Assembly (NCBI RefSeq): GCF_029227915.1 | Contig: NC_079879.1 | Coordinates: 5,580,001-5,644,000 of the forward strand | Direction of reading: 5' to 3' | From: Hydractinia symbiolongicarpus | Taxonomy: Eukaryota > Cnidaria > Hydrozoa > Anthoathecata > Hydractiniidae | Length of the DNA stretch: 64,000 bases | Shown here: positions 37,251 through 51,100 of the stretch, one piece after another | Layout: each line of letters opens with the position of its first letter | Position numbering within the stretch: the stretch's first letter is position 1 | Translations under genes and position numbers: made by a program | The notes under the pieces: model-generated | The model's database searches: none | Told to the model about the DNA's origin: nothing | The model's input: only the letters and a program-made list of their open reading frames with translations

Positions 37251-40200
37251 ATTACTAAATGGGAAAAACTTTAAGAGCCTTTAATAAATAAATTATCGGT
37301 TTTGGGCCATTCTTAACAATATCAAAGCTAAGTAGTTATTTTGTTTACGAGAAAAAGACTGTTCCATGAATAAGTATAACCATTATCTTAGTGTATGAGA
37401 AAAAAAGCTTAACATTGTCAAATCGCATTTTCAAAACTGCGACCAAAACTTAAAGCGTTACTTGTATCTAATGTTGCTGATACTAAAGTTGCTTAGAAAT
37501 CTTGTAGAATTTTTTACAAATTGTACAAAATTCGTGGTTGCTTATAAAAAATACAGTAATACAGTGTTACCAGGATTTGATCATGGTTGCCGAAATTAGG
37601 AGAATTACTAATGAAACCGCTACCACCTTATCCGGATATCATGTATCAACTGATGTAATATTACTCGTGGCTTATGTGTGTTGATAATTCTAGCTGAGGA
37701 CGATTCATCCTGATCGGAACTCGTGTGAAATATTGGTTTGAGCCACGTGGTTCACTATCTTTGAAAGAAAAAACAACCAAAAGTTGCAGAGGAAGTACGA
37801 TTTGAAGTCATTGACAATTGGGTAGAGAAGAAAAACCCAATAAGGAAAAATTAAATTTAATGATCAATTTTTTTATACTTGCTAAGCAGATAAAAAAATG
37901 TGGGATGGTGTCAACAAAACCAGTGTGATTTGATATTATGAAATAAGTCATTTTTTTTTTACAATAAAGTAATGGAAAAAAAAAACAGAAAATGGAGGTG
38001 TAGAATAATTAATTTGAATTCTCCTACTTTATTCTGCATTTTTTCTATCATTGTTTACATTAATTATTATATATTTGTTTAATTTTTTTCAACTTTATTC
38101 GCTATTCGCTTTCGTGATGCAATTTAAAATGTTTTATTTACATCATAATTTCTGTCATTTCATCCACTTATCAGCTAATTATTGCTCATAGTTTATTTTG
38201 GATTACTTCAAAACAAATAAGGTAGTGAACTATGGAGGGACCGAGAACTTTTTGCCTGCAATATTTTTTTCGTTTCTGTTAAAAAAGGGTTTTTGTACTT
38301 AAACTTTTGGAAATCTATGTAACTATTATTTATATCCGGCGGCCATTATGAATAACTTAGAATCAAAACTTTTTTTCTAAACAAACCATGTTGGGGCAAT
38401 CAGGCTTTACATGGGACATCTTCGACTCTCTACTTTGAAAACTGTGCAACGACTAACAGTGACGATAATTATTAAGGTCGATACTGTGTGAAACAAGATT
38501 AGACGAAAAATGTAAAATACACTATGAGACGTTTGCTGATTGCAACCCGCTTATGAAGAATTTTTGTCGCATGTTAGATAATATATTTTTAGCAGTATCG
38601 CGAAAGTGTTGATATATTTTGGTAACCATTTTTTTTACTAACTTCATTCTGGCAACGAGGTTTTCAAAATGTTGTATTTATAAGGCGTTAAATCAACATA
38701 AAATACCGTATACAGAAGGTATGAATGCTGTGCCAAACTCAATATTCATGAAAATATATTTGATAATTTTGCATCAAAAGAACTAACAGTGAAGCAAAAT
38801 TTAAACTCTGGACTGAATTTTTGAAATATTTTTGCCTGAGCTAAATAAAAAAAAACTAAAATAAAAAATACTGAGGAACATTAAAAATTATTTATACCAA
38901 CCTTAGGTGTGTGTGTAACATCTGTCTGGCAAATGTGTTTTTTCTTCCAAAGGTGGTCTCTTAAAAGACGGTCTGTATTCAGATTTTGATTGCCACATTA
39001 TTTGTTAATAACCTCATTAACCTTGTAATTAGGTACTCTGTTTAATTCTTGAACGGGTATTTAGGATTATGATGTTTCAAACAATGGATTTTGTTGATTA
39101 CTTGAATTTCAAGTTTCCTGTTCCCAAAGACACAAACTTTTCTTCACAAACGGACAAACAAGCAAGTCATTAAATCATTAAAAACTTTCTTACCATTTTT
39201 TTTTTACTGAGTTATCTATTAAAAATAAAAAAGGGCCTGGTATCTACATTATTAACTTTTGAGCAATGATGTCATAAGAAAATGGGAGGTATTACAATAG
39301 CATGAGAAAAATGTGGAATGACTGAAACAAATCAATCAATACAAGCACCGCATGAACAGCAGAAGAAAAATATTTTGGAAAATTATGAAAATTCTACCTA
39401 TACTTCACGGAATTTTATATTTTTCAGACTTGCTGTAAAGGCGCTGATTAGAGCTTGCACATTCCTTCAGCGCCCATATGGCGGTTACTTATTGTTTTAT
39501 TTGCTTTATTTTTTACTACAATGCTGCAAATGCTTCTTCACGAAGAAACTTGTCCGACCTTTGAATTACAACTTTTTTTTCTTTTGGACGAATTTAAAAT
39601 TTTTCGACCTACGCAATCTTTTTACCGCTGATGAATTAATTGTTTAACATTTTTAATGGATATAAACCATACAACATCCTTCCCATGTTGCTTGGAAAAA
39701 GGCGTTTTATTGCGCATGCGTAAAACAACTTACATCTTATCAGAAAATTGATGTCTACGTTAGACGGCGTTACTTTCCCATCTGTTTGATCTGTTTTTAC
39801 CTAAGTGGATAATATTTGTTTACTGAGCTTAAACGAAAACAATTTGTCGGCTTATTAAGACGTCAGTCGGCGTTTGAACTCTCTTAAACTTATAAAGAAT
39901 TGTATAATTGGTTGCGTAAAATTATATCACGAAGTGAAATTGTCTAAGCTAAAGCGCCAGACAGAGATAAGTCAATATAAAAACAAACTGAGTCAGCAGA
40001 TATTTCCTAAGTAATTTATTGATTGTTTAAGTGATCAGTATTACTTTCACACGATACTAAATACTTATTGGTTACCATTATGAATGAGATATCGCAAGTG
40101 AAAGTAAATACGGTATAGACTCGACTCCTCCCTTACAATAAGCAGACATCAATGGGACCTCAAGGAAGCATTGCCCTACAAATAGGTTTTTCTTGTATTG

Positions 40201-41743
40201 GTTTAACTTCAAAAGCCTGATTTTGGGTATTAGAGTATAGTGAAATCGACCGCAAATTCTAAGAAGCCAGCTTTAGCAGAAGAAGAAACCTTGACGCAAT
40301 ATACTGTGAATGTTTTCTCCTTCATCCATAAAATAGTATAACAGACTGAAGACATTTTTACGAGTTTTCATTTGTATGGCTATAAAAAATCTACAAAATG
40401 GATAAAAAATTTAATGAAACTATAAAACATTGTCGTCTTTTTATAGTAACGCTTCTCTATCGCTGGCCGAGCAATGGTGAAACCCTTATAACAAAAATCT
40501 CCATAGCAGATACTTTATAACGAACATCTCGTTAGTAGTTCCATTTCAAGTTTCTAAATTACGATTCATCCTAGCGGCCACGCTCAACGATAAGTTATAA
40601 AAAACAAATCCAATCACAAGTTTATTTATACTTTACAAGACAATTAAAAGTTTTGTGCGTCTTAAATCTACTTTGCCCGACCTCGTAATAACGGCTCGGG
40701 GACAACATGACAATGGGAACGAGGTTGAATTTTACTCTTTGAATAAAAACTGGCATATTTACTACATATTTCCTTTAGGTTTTCTTTTTAATGCCAAAAC
40801 TAGGCTCTTGTCACGTTATAGAGTCTATTATAGAGAAGTCTTACGGTGTTTAAAAAAGACTGTCTTCGACTGTATACTGTGAAATAAATTTAGATGATTT
40901 TATTTTCAAAGAAAAAGCATTATTCCAAATGTTTTCCAAACTTTCAATGTTCTGTCACCGCCTGCTTACCTATTTTCAGAAACCAATTTTCTTCATACAG
41001 ATTTGGCATTCTAATCATTTTTTTCGTTTCCGCTTTGAAATTTTATGAGAATTTAAAGAATGTGTTATGCACAGAGAACTTGAAGTCTCGTGAACAAGCA
41101 AGCACATGTGAAGTTGCGCAAATGTTAGCTAAGGGAGATAATATATGAGGTACATTATTGCAGTCAGAAGTAAAAAAATCAAACACAAGTTGGCACAATG
41201 ATAAAGAAAGTTTTTGTTTTCAAAATAAATTCTTCAGAAAACGTAAATAGTACGTCAAACTTGGTGTAAAAACTTGGCAGCCATGGAATCCCGAAATCTT
41301 TGAATCTGCAAGAAGGGTTTTTATTTTCTTAGTTCTTTAATTTAGTTTTTCAAAATGCGCTGTTGTAATGTTGATAAACATGAAAGTACAGCAAAGAGGA
41401 AATAAATAATTTTTATTTTGGCGTGTATAGCTTTGGACAAATTGATCTCAATTTAAAGATAATTGTTTTCCATCAAGCTTCTCTCTATGGTAGTGACTTT
41501 CTTAAAGAACATATCAAAAACAAACACAATTTATCATCCATCCAGCCTTGCTTGACAACTGGGACAATACACCAATGACATTCACGCCCGATTTTGAATT
41601 TAATGCGCGTTCAGGGGTCTAGGACAAAGATAGTGTACACAGGGATTTGTTTTGGTATACGCTGGAAGGCTGAAACAAGCCATTTTTGTTGTAATCAAAG
41701 TAATTTGGTGCATATACTTTGGTTTATTTTGTAGTTACATTTA
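37251..41743. other. 4.5-kb AT-rich gene desert
   Basis: No supported gene, RNA or transposon. Several open frames of 75-110 codons occur (for example 39318-39647) but have low-complexity, Phe/Lys/Asn-rich translations and no motif. Confidence 0.4.
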
Positions 41744-42529
41744 GTATGGGTCCATCACAATGTGCTGGTGTAAAGTGTCTTAAAAATAAAAGAAAACTTG
41801 ACAAGTTGGTGAATTTAGAATGCAATATACATGCTGGAAAAAGAAAAGCAGACTGCCTTTTTGTTTGTTTTCTTTTCCTGGGCCTAAATTGGACCAAGAT
41901 CGAAGACAGAGGTGGGTTCAATTAATGAAAAGAACAACTGCCAAAAATGCTCCCTTGTTATCAAAGCTAAGTGATAGAGTTTGTTCACTTCATTTTTTTA
42001 ATAACGAGCCCACACTTCCGCACCCTAATTCTTCTTCGCATCTTAGCTATAACACAGCTCCAGTGAATCTGAGACGAACACTATTCCGTCACCCTTGTCC
42101 AAAAAGAGAAGGTCGTCATTAACTGATTACGCCAATTCTTTGTTAGATGAATTTGGTAGCTCCACAGCACCCGGTGATTTCAGTAGCTTATTACCTCCCA
42201 GTGAACCATTTTCATCTCCTGTCTTGGCAGACCATGATTATTCGGAAAACAAAAAAGAATGCCCTGGTTGCAAAGACAAAGGTTATCTCCTCCAGTCTTT
42301 AAATAAGAAAATCAATTTGTTATCACTGGAAAACAAAGTTTTAAAAAGGAAGCTTGCATTTAATAAAGCCAAAGCATCTATTTTCACCTGAAGAAAGATT
42401 ACAAGGGATAAAAGAATGAACTTTTACACCGGTATTACAACAATTGCTGGGTTTAATTCTCTGTTTTCCTTGGTCGAGCCTCACTTGTCAAAAGTTAAAT
42501 ACTGGAGGGGTGTTAAGTCTCGTTTCCAG
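41744..42529 (+). pseudogene. THAP-domain/Harbinger-like transposon protein, frameshifted fossil
   Basis: The start MGPSQCAGVKCLKNKRK matches the CxxxxC opening of a THAP zinc finger. The rest of that domain (FSFPG, RRQRWVQLMKR, RVCSLHF) continues in another frame from about 41835. A third frame (42124-42389) gives an acidic/Ser-rich linker, CPGCKDKGY and a leucine-rich coiled coil. After a stop, a further segment (NFYTGITTIAGF, LVEPHLSKVKYWRG, 42419-42529) resembles the start of the transposase helix-turn-helix region in THAP-bearing Harbinger-type elements. At least two frameshifts and a truncated end show it is dead. The superfamily assignment is from motif memory. Confidence 0.65.
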
Positions 42530-43028
42530 TAAAGCGCTAGAAATTTGTGTACACTAACTTTCCCCCAGACCCCTTTTCCCGCACGGTCCCGGGAGATGTC
42601 GGATTGGTGTATAAAAGTTATGGTGCGTTAGTTCGCGCGCGTACTCATAATGCCTCGCGGAAATATTTTTCTTTTTTTATGCAACGCACCAACACTGACT
42701 AAAAATTATGTCTTTTGCTTCGTCTTTTCTATCCAATTAAAATACAAATGGGCCTTGTACACTACATGCGATATTGTACCAAATCTCTAGTCCAACAAAC
42801 ATAAAAAATAGCGATAGAATATTATCTTTTTGTACATTTATTAGCCGAAACAGGACATGAGATTATTGCACTTAAGAAAGTTTGCTGTGTGAATACCGTA
42901 AATCTCCAAATAAACGCCCTGGGCGTTTATTTAATTTTCCGAGTTTTGAGGGGGGCGTTTATTAGAGGGAGGCGTTTAAAAGAGGGAGGCGTTTATTTAA
43001 TTTCAGTTATATTTCTTTTACACAACAG

Positions 43029-43610
43029 TTAAAAAATCATCTTCTTCATCTTCATCTGAAGATCATTTGCAACCTCGATGTCAGAATCGGTAGGTTCGAA
43101 TGGGTTGACTTTATTAGCATCGGTATTATTTACCACCTTAGTTTGGTCTGATGCACCGGCAGAACAAGGTTGGGTACTTTTGAAGCAATGAATATTGTTG
43201 TCTTCACTCCCGTCGTTTTTTAGATTTAGGGCACAACCCTTAAATGAATCAATGATGAGATCTTTTTTCATCATTTCCCAAGCACGTAAAATCCATTCTA
43301 CAACTGTGCGTCGGGGGGCTTGTTTCATGTTTCCTCCTACCGTATATTGGTGGACACCATTATCCAACCATTCATCGTACATATCAGAAATAAATCCTTT
43401 AAACGGTTTATTCCAGTACACATCTGGGGCCTGAATGTACTTTATACACTCACCTGGAATTAGAGCACTTTCGACTTTCATTTTTTTCAATGAAACTTTA
43501 ACCTCGTCGGTCATATGAACTTCGAATGTATCCCACACAAGAAGCCTTTTACCGAAGGAGAAAGATCCAACAACTTGTTTGTACCACTGTAGCGTAAGTT
43601 CCTCGTTCAT
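43029..43610 (-). pseudogene. pogo/jerky-type DDE transposase, C-terminal fragment 1
   Basis: 193 codons resembling the second half of a DDE_1 (pogo/jerky) transposase: LLVWDTFEVHMTDEV holds the second catalytic Asp context and IQAPDVYWNKPFKGF the third Asp region, then an acidic tail. The DNA-binding and first-Asp regions are absent. The open frame begins just after an in-frame stop, at the copy boundary of an internal duplication. Confidence 0.75.
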
Positions 43611-44221
43611 CTAACCATTTCCTGATGATGCAACGATACATTTTGCATCATTACATCTATTACACGCCCCTCTAGAGGCCTTAGTTTGGTCTGATGCACC
43701 GGCAGAACAAGGTTGGGTACTTTTGAAGCAATGAATATTGTTGTCTTCACTCCCGTCGTTTTTTAGATTTAGGGCACAACCCTTAAATGAATCAATGATG
43801 AGATCTTTTTTCATCATTTCCCAAGCACGTAAAATCCATTCTACAACTGTGCGTCGGGGGGCTTGTTTCATGTTTCCTCCTACCGTATATTGGTGGACAC
43901 CATTATCCAACCATTCATCGTACATATCAGAAATAAATCCTTTAAACGGTTTATTCCAGTACACATCTGGGGCCTGAATGTACTTTATACACTCACCTGG
44001 AATTAGAGCACTTTCGACTTTCATTTTTTTCAATGAAACTTTAACCTCGTCGGTCATATGAACTTCGAATGTATCCCACACAAGAAGCCTTTTACCGAAG
44101 GAGAAAGATCCAACAACTTGTTTGTACCACTGTAGCGTAAGTTCCTCGTTCATCTAACCATTTCCTGATGATGCAACGATACATTTTGCATCATTACATC
44201 TATTACACGCCCCTCTAGAGG
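43136..44221. repeat. two perfect 543-bp tandem copies inside the pogo-like element
   Basis: 43136-43678 and 43679-44221 read as identical. The unit ends in CCCCTCTAGAG, next to the G-rich subterminal repeats. Confidence 0.93.
43611..44153 (-). pseudogene. pogo/jerky-type DDE transposase, C-terminal fragment 2
   Basis: Same fragment as 43029-43610 for the first about 158 codons, then diverging where the 543-bp duplication ends. It lacks the same N-terminal parts and cannot encode an active enzyme. Confidence 0.75.
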
Positions 44222-44395
44222 GAGGGGCGTTTAATAGAGGGGGCGTTTAAAAGAGGGAGGTTATAAAATATTTCGGTTAAGGGGGGCGTTTATTAGAGGG
44301 GGAGGCGTTTAAAAGATGGGGGGGTTATAAAATATTTCGGTTAAGGGGGGCGTTTATTAGAGGGGGAGGCGTTTAAAAGATGGGGGCGTTTATTT
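44222..44395. repeat. G-rich subterminal tandem repeats of the pogo-like element
   Basis: About two and a half units of roughly 70 bp containing GGGGGGCGTTTATTAGAGGG, GGCGTTTAAAAGATGGGGG and TTATAAAATATTTCGGTTAA. A shorter version lies at the opposite end (42945-43005). Confidence 0.85.
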
Positions 44396-44409
44396 GGAGA
44401 TTTACGGTA

Positions 44410-45122
44410 ACTATTTTGCATGTTAGAAATTGTTGCAGCATGCATTCTCATATCAGAAAGGCAACGGGAGTGTTTGCAAAAAGAAAATTCCCATCTATAG
44501 TCCTACTGGTACTCAAAAATAATACAAATATAAAATAATACATTTCGCCAAAAATTTGTCCGCAAAATTTTTGATACGTAGACGTGCATCATTCGTCTTT
44601 AGCAAAACCTGCAAGTGTTGTTTTGGACGTAGCACATTGTAAAAAGTTTGGGAAGAGTATATTTCAGTAAAATAAACAATTACGCATTATGTACACAATT
44701 TCAGGTTGCAAGATATTTGCAACCTAAACTCCTTCTGAACACTACTATATTTACAATCTCTCGATCAGAAATTTTACATTAACACAAAATCAGAAATGCG
44801 ATAGATAGTTTTTTAAAAAAATACAACATTTTAACTTATAATTTCGAAATTTCCCAAATTTCAGGTTTTTAAGGTCGCTGGTCAAAGGCAAGTTTTCTGT
44901 GAATAAAATAAAGTACCCTAAAAAAGTAAAAGATTTTTAGAAATAATTATCTATATTTACAACTTTAAAAATAACAGTTAAATAATGCTATAGATATGTT
45001 CTATGTGATCAACGAGAAAGACTATTTCATATGCATAAAATAACTTCTCATAATCTTACTTGTCAAAAGCTACACATATGTTTAATCTATTGCCAAGCTA
45101 TTCTCTAGAACTATTGGAAGTT
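44410..45122. other. intergenic, no gene seen
   Basis: AT-rich DNA between the pogo-like element and the SLBP stop codon; presumably includes the SLBP 3' UTR. No distinct feature. Confidence 0.4.
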
Positions 45123-48100
45123 TTACGCAACATGAATATTGAAGTTTTCATTTTCAGCAAACTCGTATTTACCAAATAAAAACTCTTCTTCGGGTATATT
45201 AGCCAAACCATCATGGTAACCTCGCTGCGAATCCTCGTTTGAACTAGTTTGACTGCTGTTTTCAGAGTGACAGTCATCTGTTTCCATACTGTCATCAATG
45301 TGTCTCTTTTGGAAGACATCGTCAACAGGACTGTGTAGAAAAAAAATATTACTTTTGAACATTCTTGGTTAAAGTTACAAAAAATAAATACAAAATCAGC
45401 ACCAAATACATGACATAAAACGAATACATCAATAAATAGAAATACCACATTGTACACATTAAACTACAGAACAAGGCAATGTCTACCTTGAGGGGATGTT
45501 GCAAAAACTGTTTTCGTTTTGTGCAACCAAACTTGGTGGATCCCAGAAATGAAGTTTTCGTCTCCAGATTCTCATTATTCCACTCCAAGATCTAGTACTA
45601 CATACAGTGAACTTGTTTGGGGTCCAAGGATGATCTTTTGTCCTTTCTCTTCTAATAAATAGAAATCAAGGTGTTACTTAAATATATCCTTATATGCGAT
45701 CCTTAAGAAAATAATAAATTGGTAAAATTCGAACGCATTACCTTGTTACCTCAGCGACATATTTTCTATAACCTTCAGTATTTTTTCCGATATCGATTTG
45801 TCTCTGTCTTGTGGATAATCTTTTCTCATCCGTTTCAATAGGTTTCGCAATAGCGCGTGATTTAACATGCTCGTAACGCTTAGGGAATTGATTCGAATTC
45901 ACCTCAGACAGTGGCATTTTGCGTCTTGCCCTACTAAGAAAACAAAGAAACTATTTTGTTATGGAAATTTTTAATATGAAAATAAATTCCACAAAATAGT
46001 TGTATATTACTCTGATCTATTTCCTTGTGATCTGCTTCGTTCATTTTGCCGCCTGTCTTCATCCTCCATAATGTCACCCCATGATTTTGATGCACTGCTG
46101 GAGGGACTGCTGTTTTTCGGAGTATAGCTGTGACACGAAAAGTAATTTTATCTTAACTAGCTAGCTTTTTTATTGATTGGAAAAGAATTAATCACTACTT
46201 TAACGGAAATACTTTTCGCAGGTAGATGATTTAGTGGGTGAAAAGTTACATTTGGTGGGTGTTAATTTTTGTGACTGTTTGGAAAAATTTTTGCAGGTAT
46301 TAATTTTTGCACTTTTTCTTTGCTATGCAAATAAAAATTATGATTTCTCAAAAAAAACTATAATTTCAAAAAATTTGTTGTTGTTTCCAAACTGCTCTAT
46401 TTTGATAAGTTGACCCTTAAACTCAATATATATATATATTATCTTCCCATTATATATTTATATTTTTATAATGTATACTAGCCAAATTCCCGTGGAAGAA
46501 TCCACTAAATCTCTTATTGAGTCCTTTTCAGGGGTGCCAAATAAAAACATAGAACTCAGTAATTTGAATTTTCAAAACTCACATTTCGACCTCGACCCCG
46601 GGCTCTTTGTCTCTTTTATAAAGGGGTGGCAAAAAGAGAAAAAAGCCCTGGGATCAAGGTTGCTCACAATCTGCATTATTCTCTGTTTATAACCGCAGAT
46701 GTGCAACAAAAAAGAATTATGAAATAAAAATGGAAAATGTCCAAAAAAATCAAAGGCGTCTAACAACCGTTACGTAAAAAGCGAAGTACGCAAAAACTAT
46801 ACACTTGCTTTGCCATTCTAGAAATACACCAGGGGAAAAAAGGATACTAAACATAAAAAAAAATCCAACATTTTTCAAAGTCATACAAAATCAGCTTTTT
46901 AGTGTATTGCAAACGGCAAACCTTCCAAAATTATACTCAAAATATAAGAAATTAATAGTTGAAAACAAAAAGAGAAATATAAAAACTTGAATCATTTAGT
47001 ATGTTGTACATCTATTGAAATATTTCAATCCGAAATATTAAAAGAACAGACCCAACTATAGTTAGGATCACGCTTAAAATCAAAGAAGATAACAATGCAG
47101 CGTTTTCGAATTTAAGAATCGAATATATTATCGAATATATTTATATATATAGAGAAAGGGCTGAAGGTAAACACAGCAAAGTCTAAAGTCATGATAAGTA
47201 GCATTGCAGCCAAGTGTGACCTTGTAGTTGGAAAGTGGCCTTGTGGAGTTTGCAGGAAAGGGGTTGGTAGTAACTCAATTTTTTGTCAGACTTGCAAGCA
47301 TTGGGTACATAAGAAGTGCAGTAGTATTAGTGGAAGGTTAAGAGCTGGCATACAGTTTGTATGCAAGCGTTGCAAAGGTGAGATTATAGAGAATAAAGTA
47401 TTTCCAGCTTTAATGATGTACAACAGTGGATCGTTAGAGATAGTTAAGCAGAAAGATCTTGACCGTTTAGAAAGGAATGATATGAGAATGGTTAGGTGGA
47501 TGTGTAATGCCAGTCTGAGAGACAGAAAGAGTTCAGATGAGCTGAGAAGCAGGCTAAGTCTCCGTAGAATTAAAGATGTTATCCAGATAAGAAGATTGAA
47601 TTGGCTGGGGCACTTGGAAAGAATGGAGGAGGATAATTGGGTAAGAAAGTGTAGAGACTTGATAATTCCTGGGGCAAAGCCCAGAGGCAGACCAAGAAAG
47701 ACTTGGCAGGAGGTTATAAGGACAGACTTGATAGAGAGGAAGTTGAGTATAGATCTAACACAGTCTAGATCAGATTGGAAGAGGGTCATTAATATACCCC
47801 GTCCAACCCATGCTAGCATGGAAAACGGACGTTAAGCCGAGAATGATGATGATGATGATGATATATTTCAAACGGCAACGTAACAGATGTAAACATTGAT
47901 TTAAGTTTAGGTTTTAGGTTTAGTTTAAATTTCTTTGACAAATGCTATCCTCATTATTCTCAATATGTTCTTAACATGACTATGGCCTGAAAACATCTAA
48001 TGCCTTAATGAAAAAAAAGCATGCCATAAGTTACTATGGCTAGGTAATGTCAATTCTACTACATGTAGCGGCCCATTGCTTGGACAAAAAAAGTTCAGTT

Positions 48101-51100
48101 CGTTTGATATACAATAAAAAAAGTAAACTTCTAATCAATTTTGTGCGTCATACAAATCTTCATATTTAAAACAAACTATTAAGCTTACACATATTTTTAG
48201 GATATTCTAAACTTCTGACCCATTTTCAGAGTATGTACTTACAAAATAAGTGCTTAAAGAAAATATTTTCTAAACAACGAACCTGCTTTTCTTTTACTTC
48301 TCAGTAGGTAGCTTGCTAGCGTTCTCCTAATAAAACTCCAATCAGTTTTTTATACTAATACTTTTTAATACTAAACTTCGTTTCATCCCAAAGAGAACAA
48401 GTTGAAGATGCATACAATTGCCCGAAACATTTCCAATCAGTTCTCTTTGTGATGTTAAATCATCGTACGTTAGAAACATTTCTAACTACAAACACCAACT
48501 TCGTTTGACAACAACACAACGGTTTGTTTTTTACATTTCAGATTCGAATTACATTCATATTCGAATCCAATAGGATTTTTATAAAAGGAAGAAACCTCGG
48601 TTCCAAAACACACAAATGGAAAATATAGAAAAACAAATATAAGCTTTAATCTAACCTCATGATGAGTAAACAATGTTTGAAATAACTTTTTTTCAGGATT
48701 ACTTTGAAAAACAGACAACCTTCTTTGCTCCGCTTTTCTTTTTTCAGTTTATAAACAACTTGTTTCCGCTAGATACGGCATGGACATTAATCCGGGGTTA
48801 AAATTAAACTATTATATTTATAACGACTCCGTGGGGCTTAAAATAAAAACAAAACAAATAAAAACGTTTAAAAATAAAAAAATTAGTTTCAATAAAATAA
48901 AGTTTTCAGTAAAATAGAGTTTTATTTTTTAAGAAAGAAGAATTAAATGATTATATAGTAACCCCTAATTTGCGTTGTTTTTTTAACTTGGTAAATTTTA
49001 GCGTAACGCCACATCATAAAAAAGTGACCTGTACTTTGCGTGTGTAACATGGCTACTCACACAAGTGTATTATTATATAGATAATGGATTTTGCCAGTGG
49101 CTCCTTGCTAAAATTTAAAAAGTTTAAAAACAAAGGCTGGATAATCTTACAAACAACCTGAACTGTATAAATTAAATGCATATCTGAAATTATATAAATT
49201 TCAAGATTATCTTTACCAACCATTAAGCAACTTAGGCCGAAGTAAAACTTTTCTCTAGCAATACAGGTTTCTTAAATAAAAAGTAAAGAGAACATGTACG
49301 CCAATTTATAGTGATAAAAAATGCTGGTCATACCTGGTGTAACTTTCAAAGTGTTCCACTGTATATTTTAGTTCTGGATATTCATCAATATTATAGGAGT
49401 ATTTGTTGCCCCTGCTGGACTTCTTCCTACTATCACCAGCATATTCTTGCTTGCGTTTTTTATCACCAGTTTTATGACGAGAACTGCTAAAAAAATAATA
49501 AAAAAAGTTTAACGATTTAACACTGATTTAACAAAAAAAACAATGTGATAATTGTCATAATTGTTAATTCAGCAACCTGATCCAACTATATATGTAAAAA
49601 TGTAAACCAAAGAAAGAAGCAAGAAAAGGAACATTTTTTAAAAAATATTTTTACATTTGCACATTGATTTAAATCATAATTGTGTATAAGCTGGAACTCA
49701 ATCCATGTATCCATGTTATCTTCTTTTGTATAATGAAATGACTTGTTTACAAAACAACCTAAACCATTATTAACAAATTATTCTGCACTATTGTTACATC
49801 AACCTATTTTTTAAGCTTTTTAAATTTTTTTAAACAAAAACAGCATCCATACCAAGACACAAAATATATTTGATTGACTGATGTTTTTACTCTCGATAGG
49901 CAATATCAAAATGTGGCGAAGTAGCTATGAAGGCAATGAACAATGCGAACCTTTATAAAACAAGTTAAGGATTGTGTGGTTTAATGAAGGCTTTTGAGGT
50001 CAGGAAGGCCATAGTATATAATATGTGCATCCTGAATTCCTGTATGTGACTGGCCAGATATAAAAATATCACAATAGCATTAAGAAATGGCGCTAAGATT
50101 GAGTTTGGGAGGATTGTTGATAGTTATGGATCAATTATTTTTATTATGTAAATAGGTGTCTCAGAGGCTGCGAACATAGCGTATACCTACCAAATTATGT
50201 GTACGTCCTAATCCCGTGATTTCACCTTTCTCTGTAACTTTCTCTTTAAACTGGCAACAATAGATGGATATGACACGATATCCTGAGCCTTACGTCTATA
50301 ACGTACTATTATTGCCATATTCACTGGCACCAAAACTTTACAGAACAGATACCCTAAACATTGCTGGAGTAGATCACAGATAAGAAAAGTTTTGTGGGTG
50401 GGGAAATGACATGCAATGATTCATTAAATACCAAACAAACCTATATTATTATTAAACTAGACAAGCTGGGAAATATTTTTAAGGAAAAAAAATTATTAAC
50501 ACATCTCCTCCACAATAATATGCTTCACCAAGTTTTCCTAATGTGACATTTGTTTTTGAGCATCAGAAAAAGGTACATGGCGATGTTTTAAGCAGCTATT
50601 AGCTCCATCTGAGACAAGTTGCCAAGTATTACACCCATTTTAATTATAAATGGACTTATAAATAATTCCAGTGGATCTCACATTGGAAAAAAACACATCA
50701 CAAAATTAAAACGTAAATCACAGAAATAGGACATTTTATTCTTTTTTGCTCAACCCTGTGCCAACGCACACATTGTTCACCAGCATATTCATATTCATAG
50801 CATATCCAGCATACTCTGTACAACTCCGTTCACCATATGTGGTGAACGAAGTTGCAGGATCGTCACTCTAGAGCTCTTTGTTTAGGTATATAATCACGTA
50901 ACTTAGGACGTCATAGAGTATATAGCTAAAGGTCCTTTTAGGTAGGGGGTGAATGACTTCTACAGGATGGGGGTTAATGATTTTTGACAATAAGTTGGTG
51001 AGGACGGTTGTTTTGAGGTCTGATTAATTGTAAATGGAAGAAAAAGTGGGGGAAAGACGCCTGTGAGTAGCTAGCTAGATAACTGTAAAAATAGATTAAA

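Larger units (their letters stand above)
42896..44407 (-). mobile_element. pogo/Tc1-like DNA transposon relic with TIRs
   Basis: TIRs at both ends: CCGTAAATCTCCAAATAAAC at 42896 and its complement ending at 44407, flanked by TA on each side (42894-42895, 44408-44409). The interior carries transposase fragments on the minus strand and G-rich subterminal repeats of GCGTTTATTAGAGGGGGAGG type. The intact N-terminal part of a transposase is missing, so the copy is non-autonomous. Total length is 1,512 bp. Confidence 0.85.

Noticed and set aside
39318-39647. 109-codon plus-strand open frame in the gene desert
   Set aside because: Phe-rich, no motif, no supporting neighbouring exons.
43195-43434. 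79-codon plus-strand open frame, repeated at 43738
   Set aside because: Antisense shadow of the duplicated transposase fragments.
45098-45457. 119-codon minus-strand frame across an SLBP exon
   Set aside because: Alternative frame running through the last SLBP exon and its intron; the spliced frame fits SLBP and the phase.
47286-47819. 177-codon minus-strand open frame
   Set aside because: Exact antisense shadow of the LINE reverse-transcriptase fragment.
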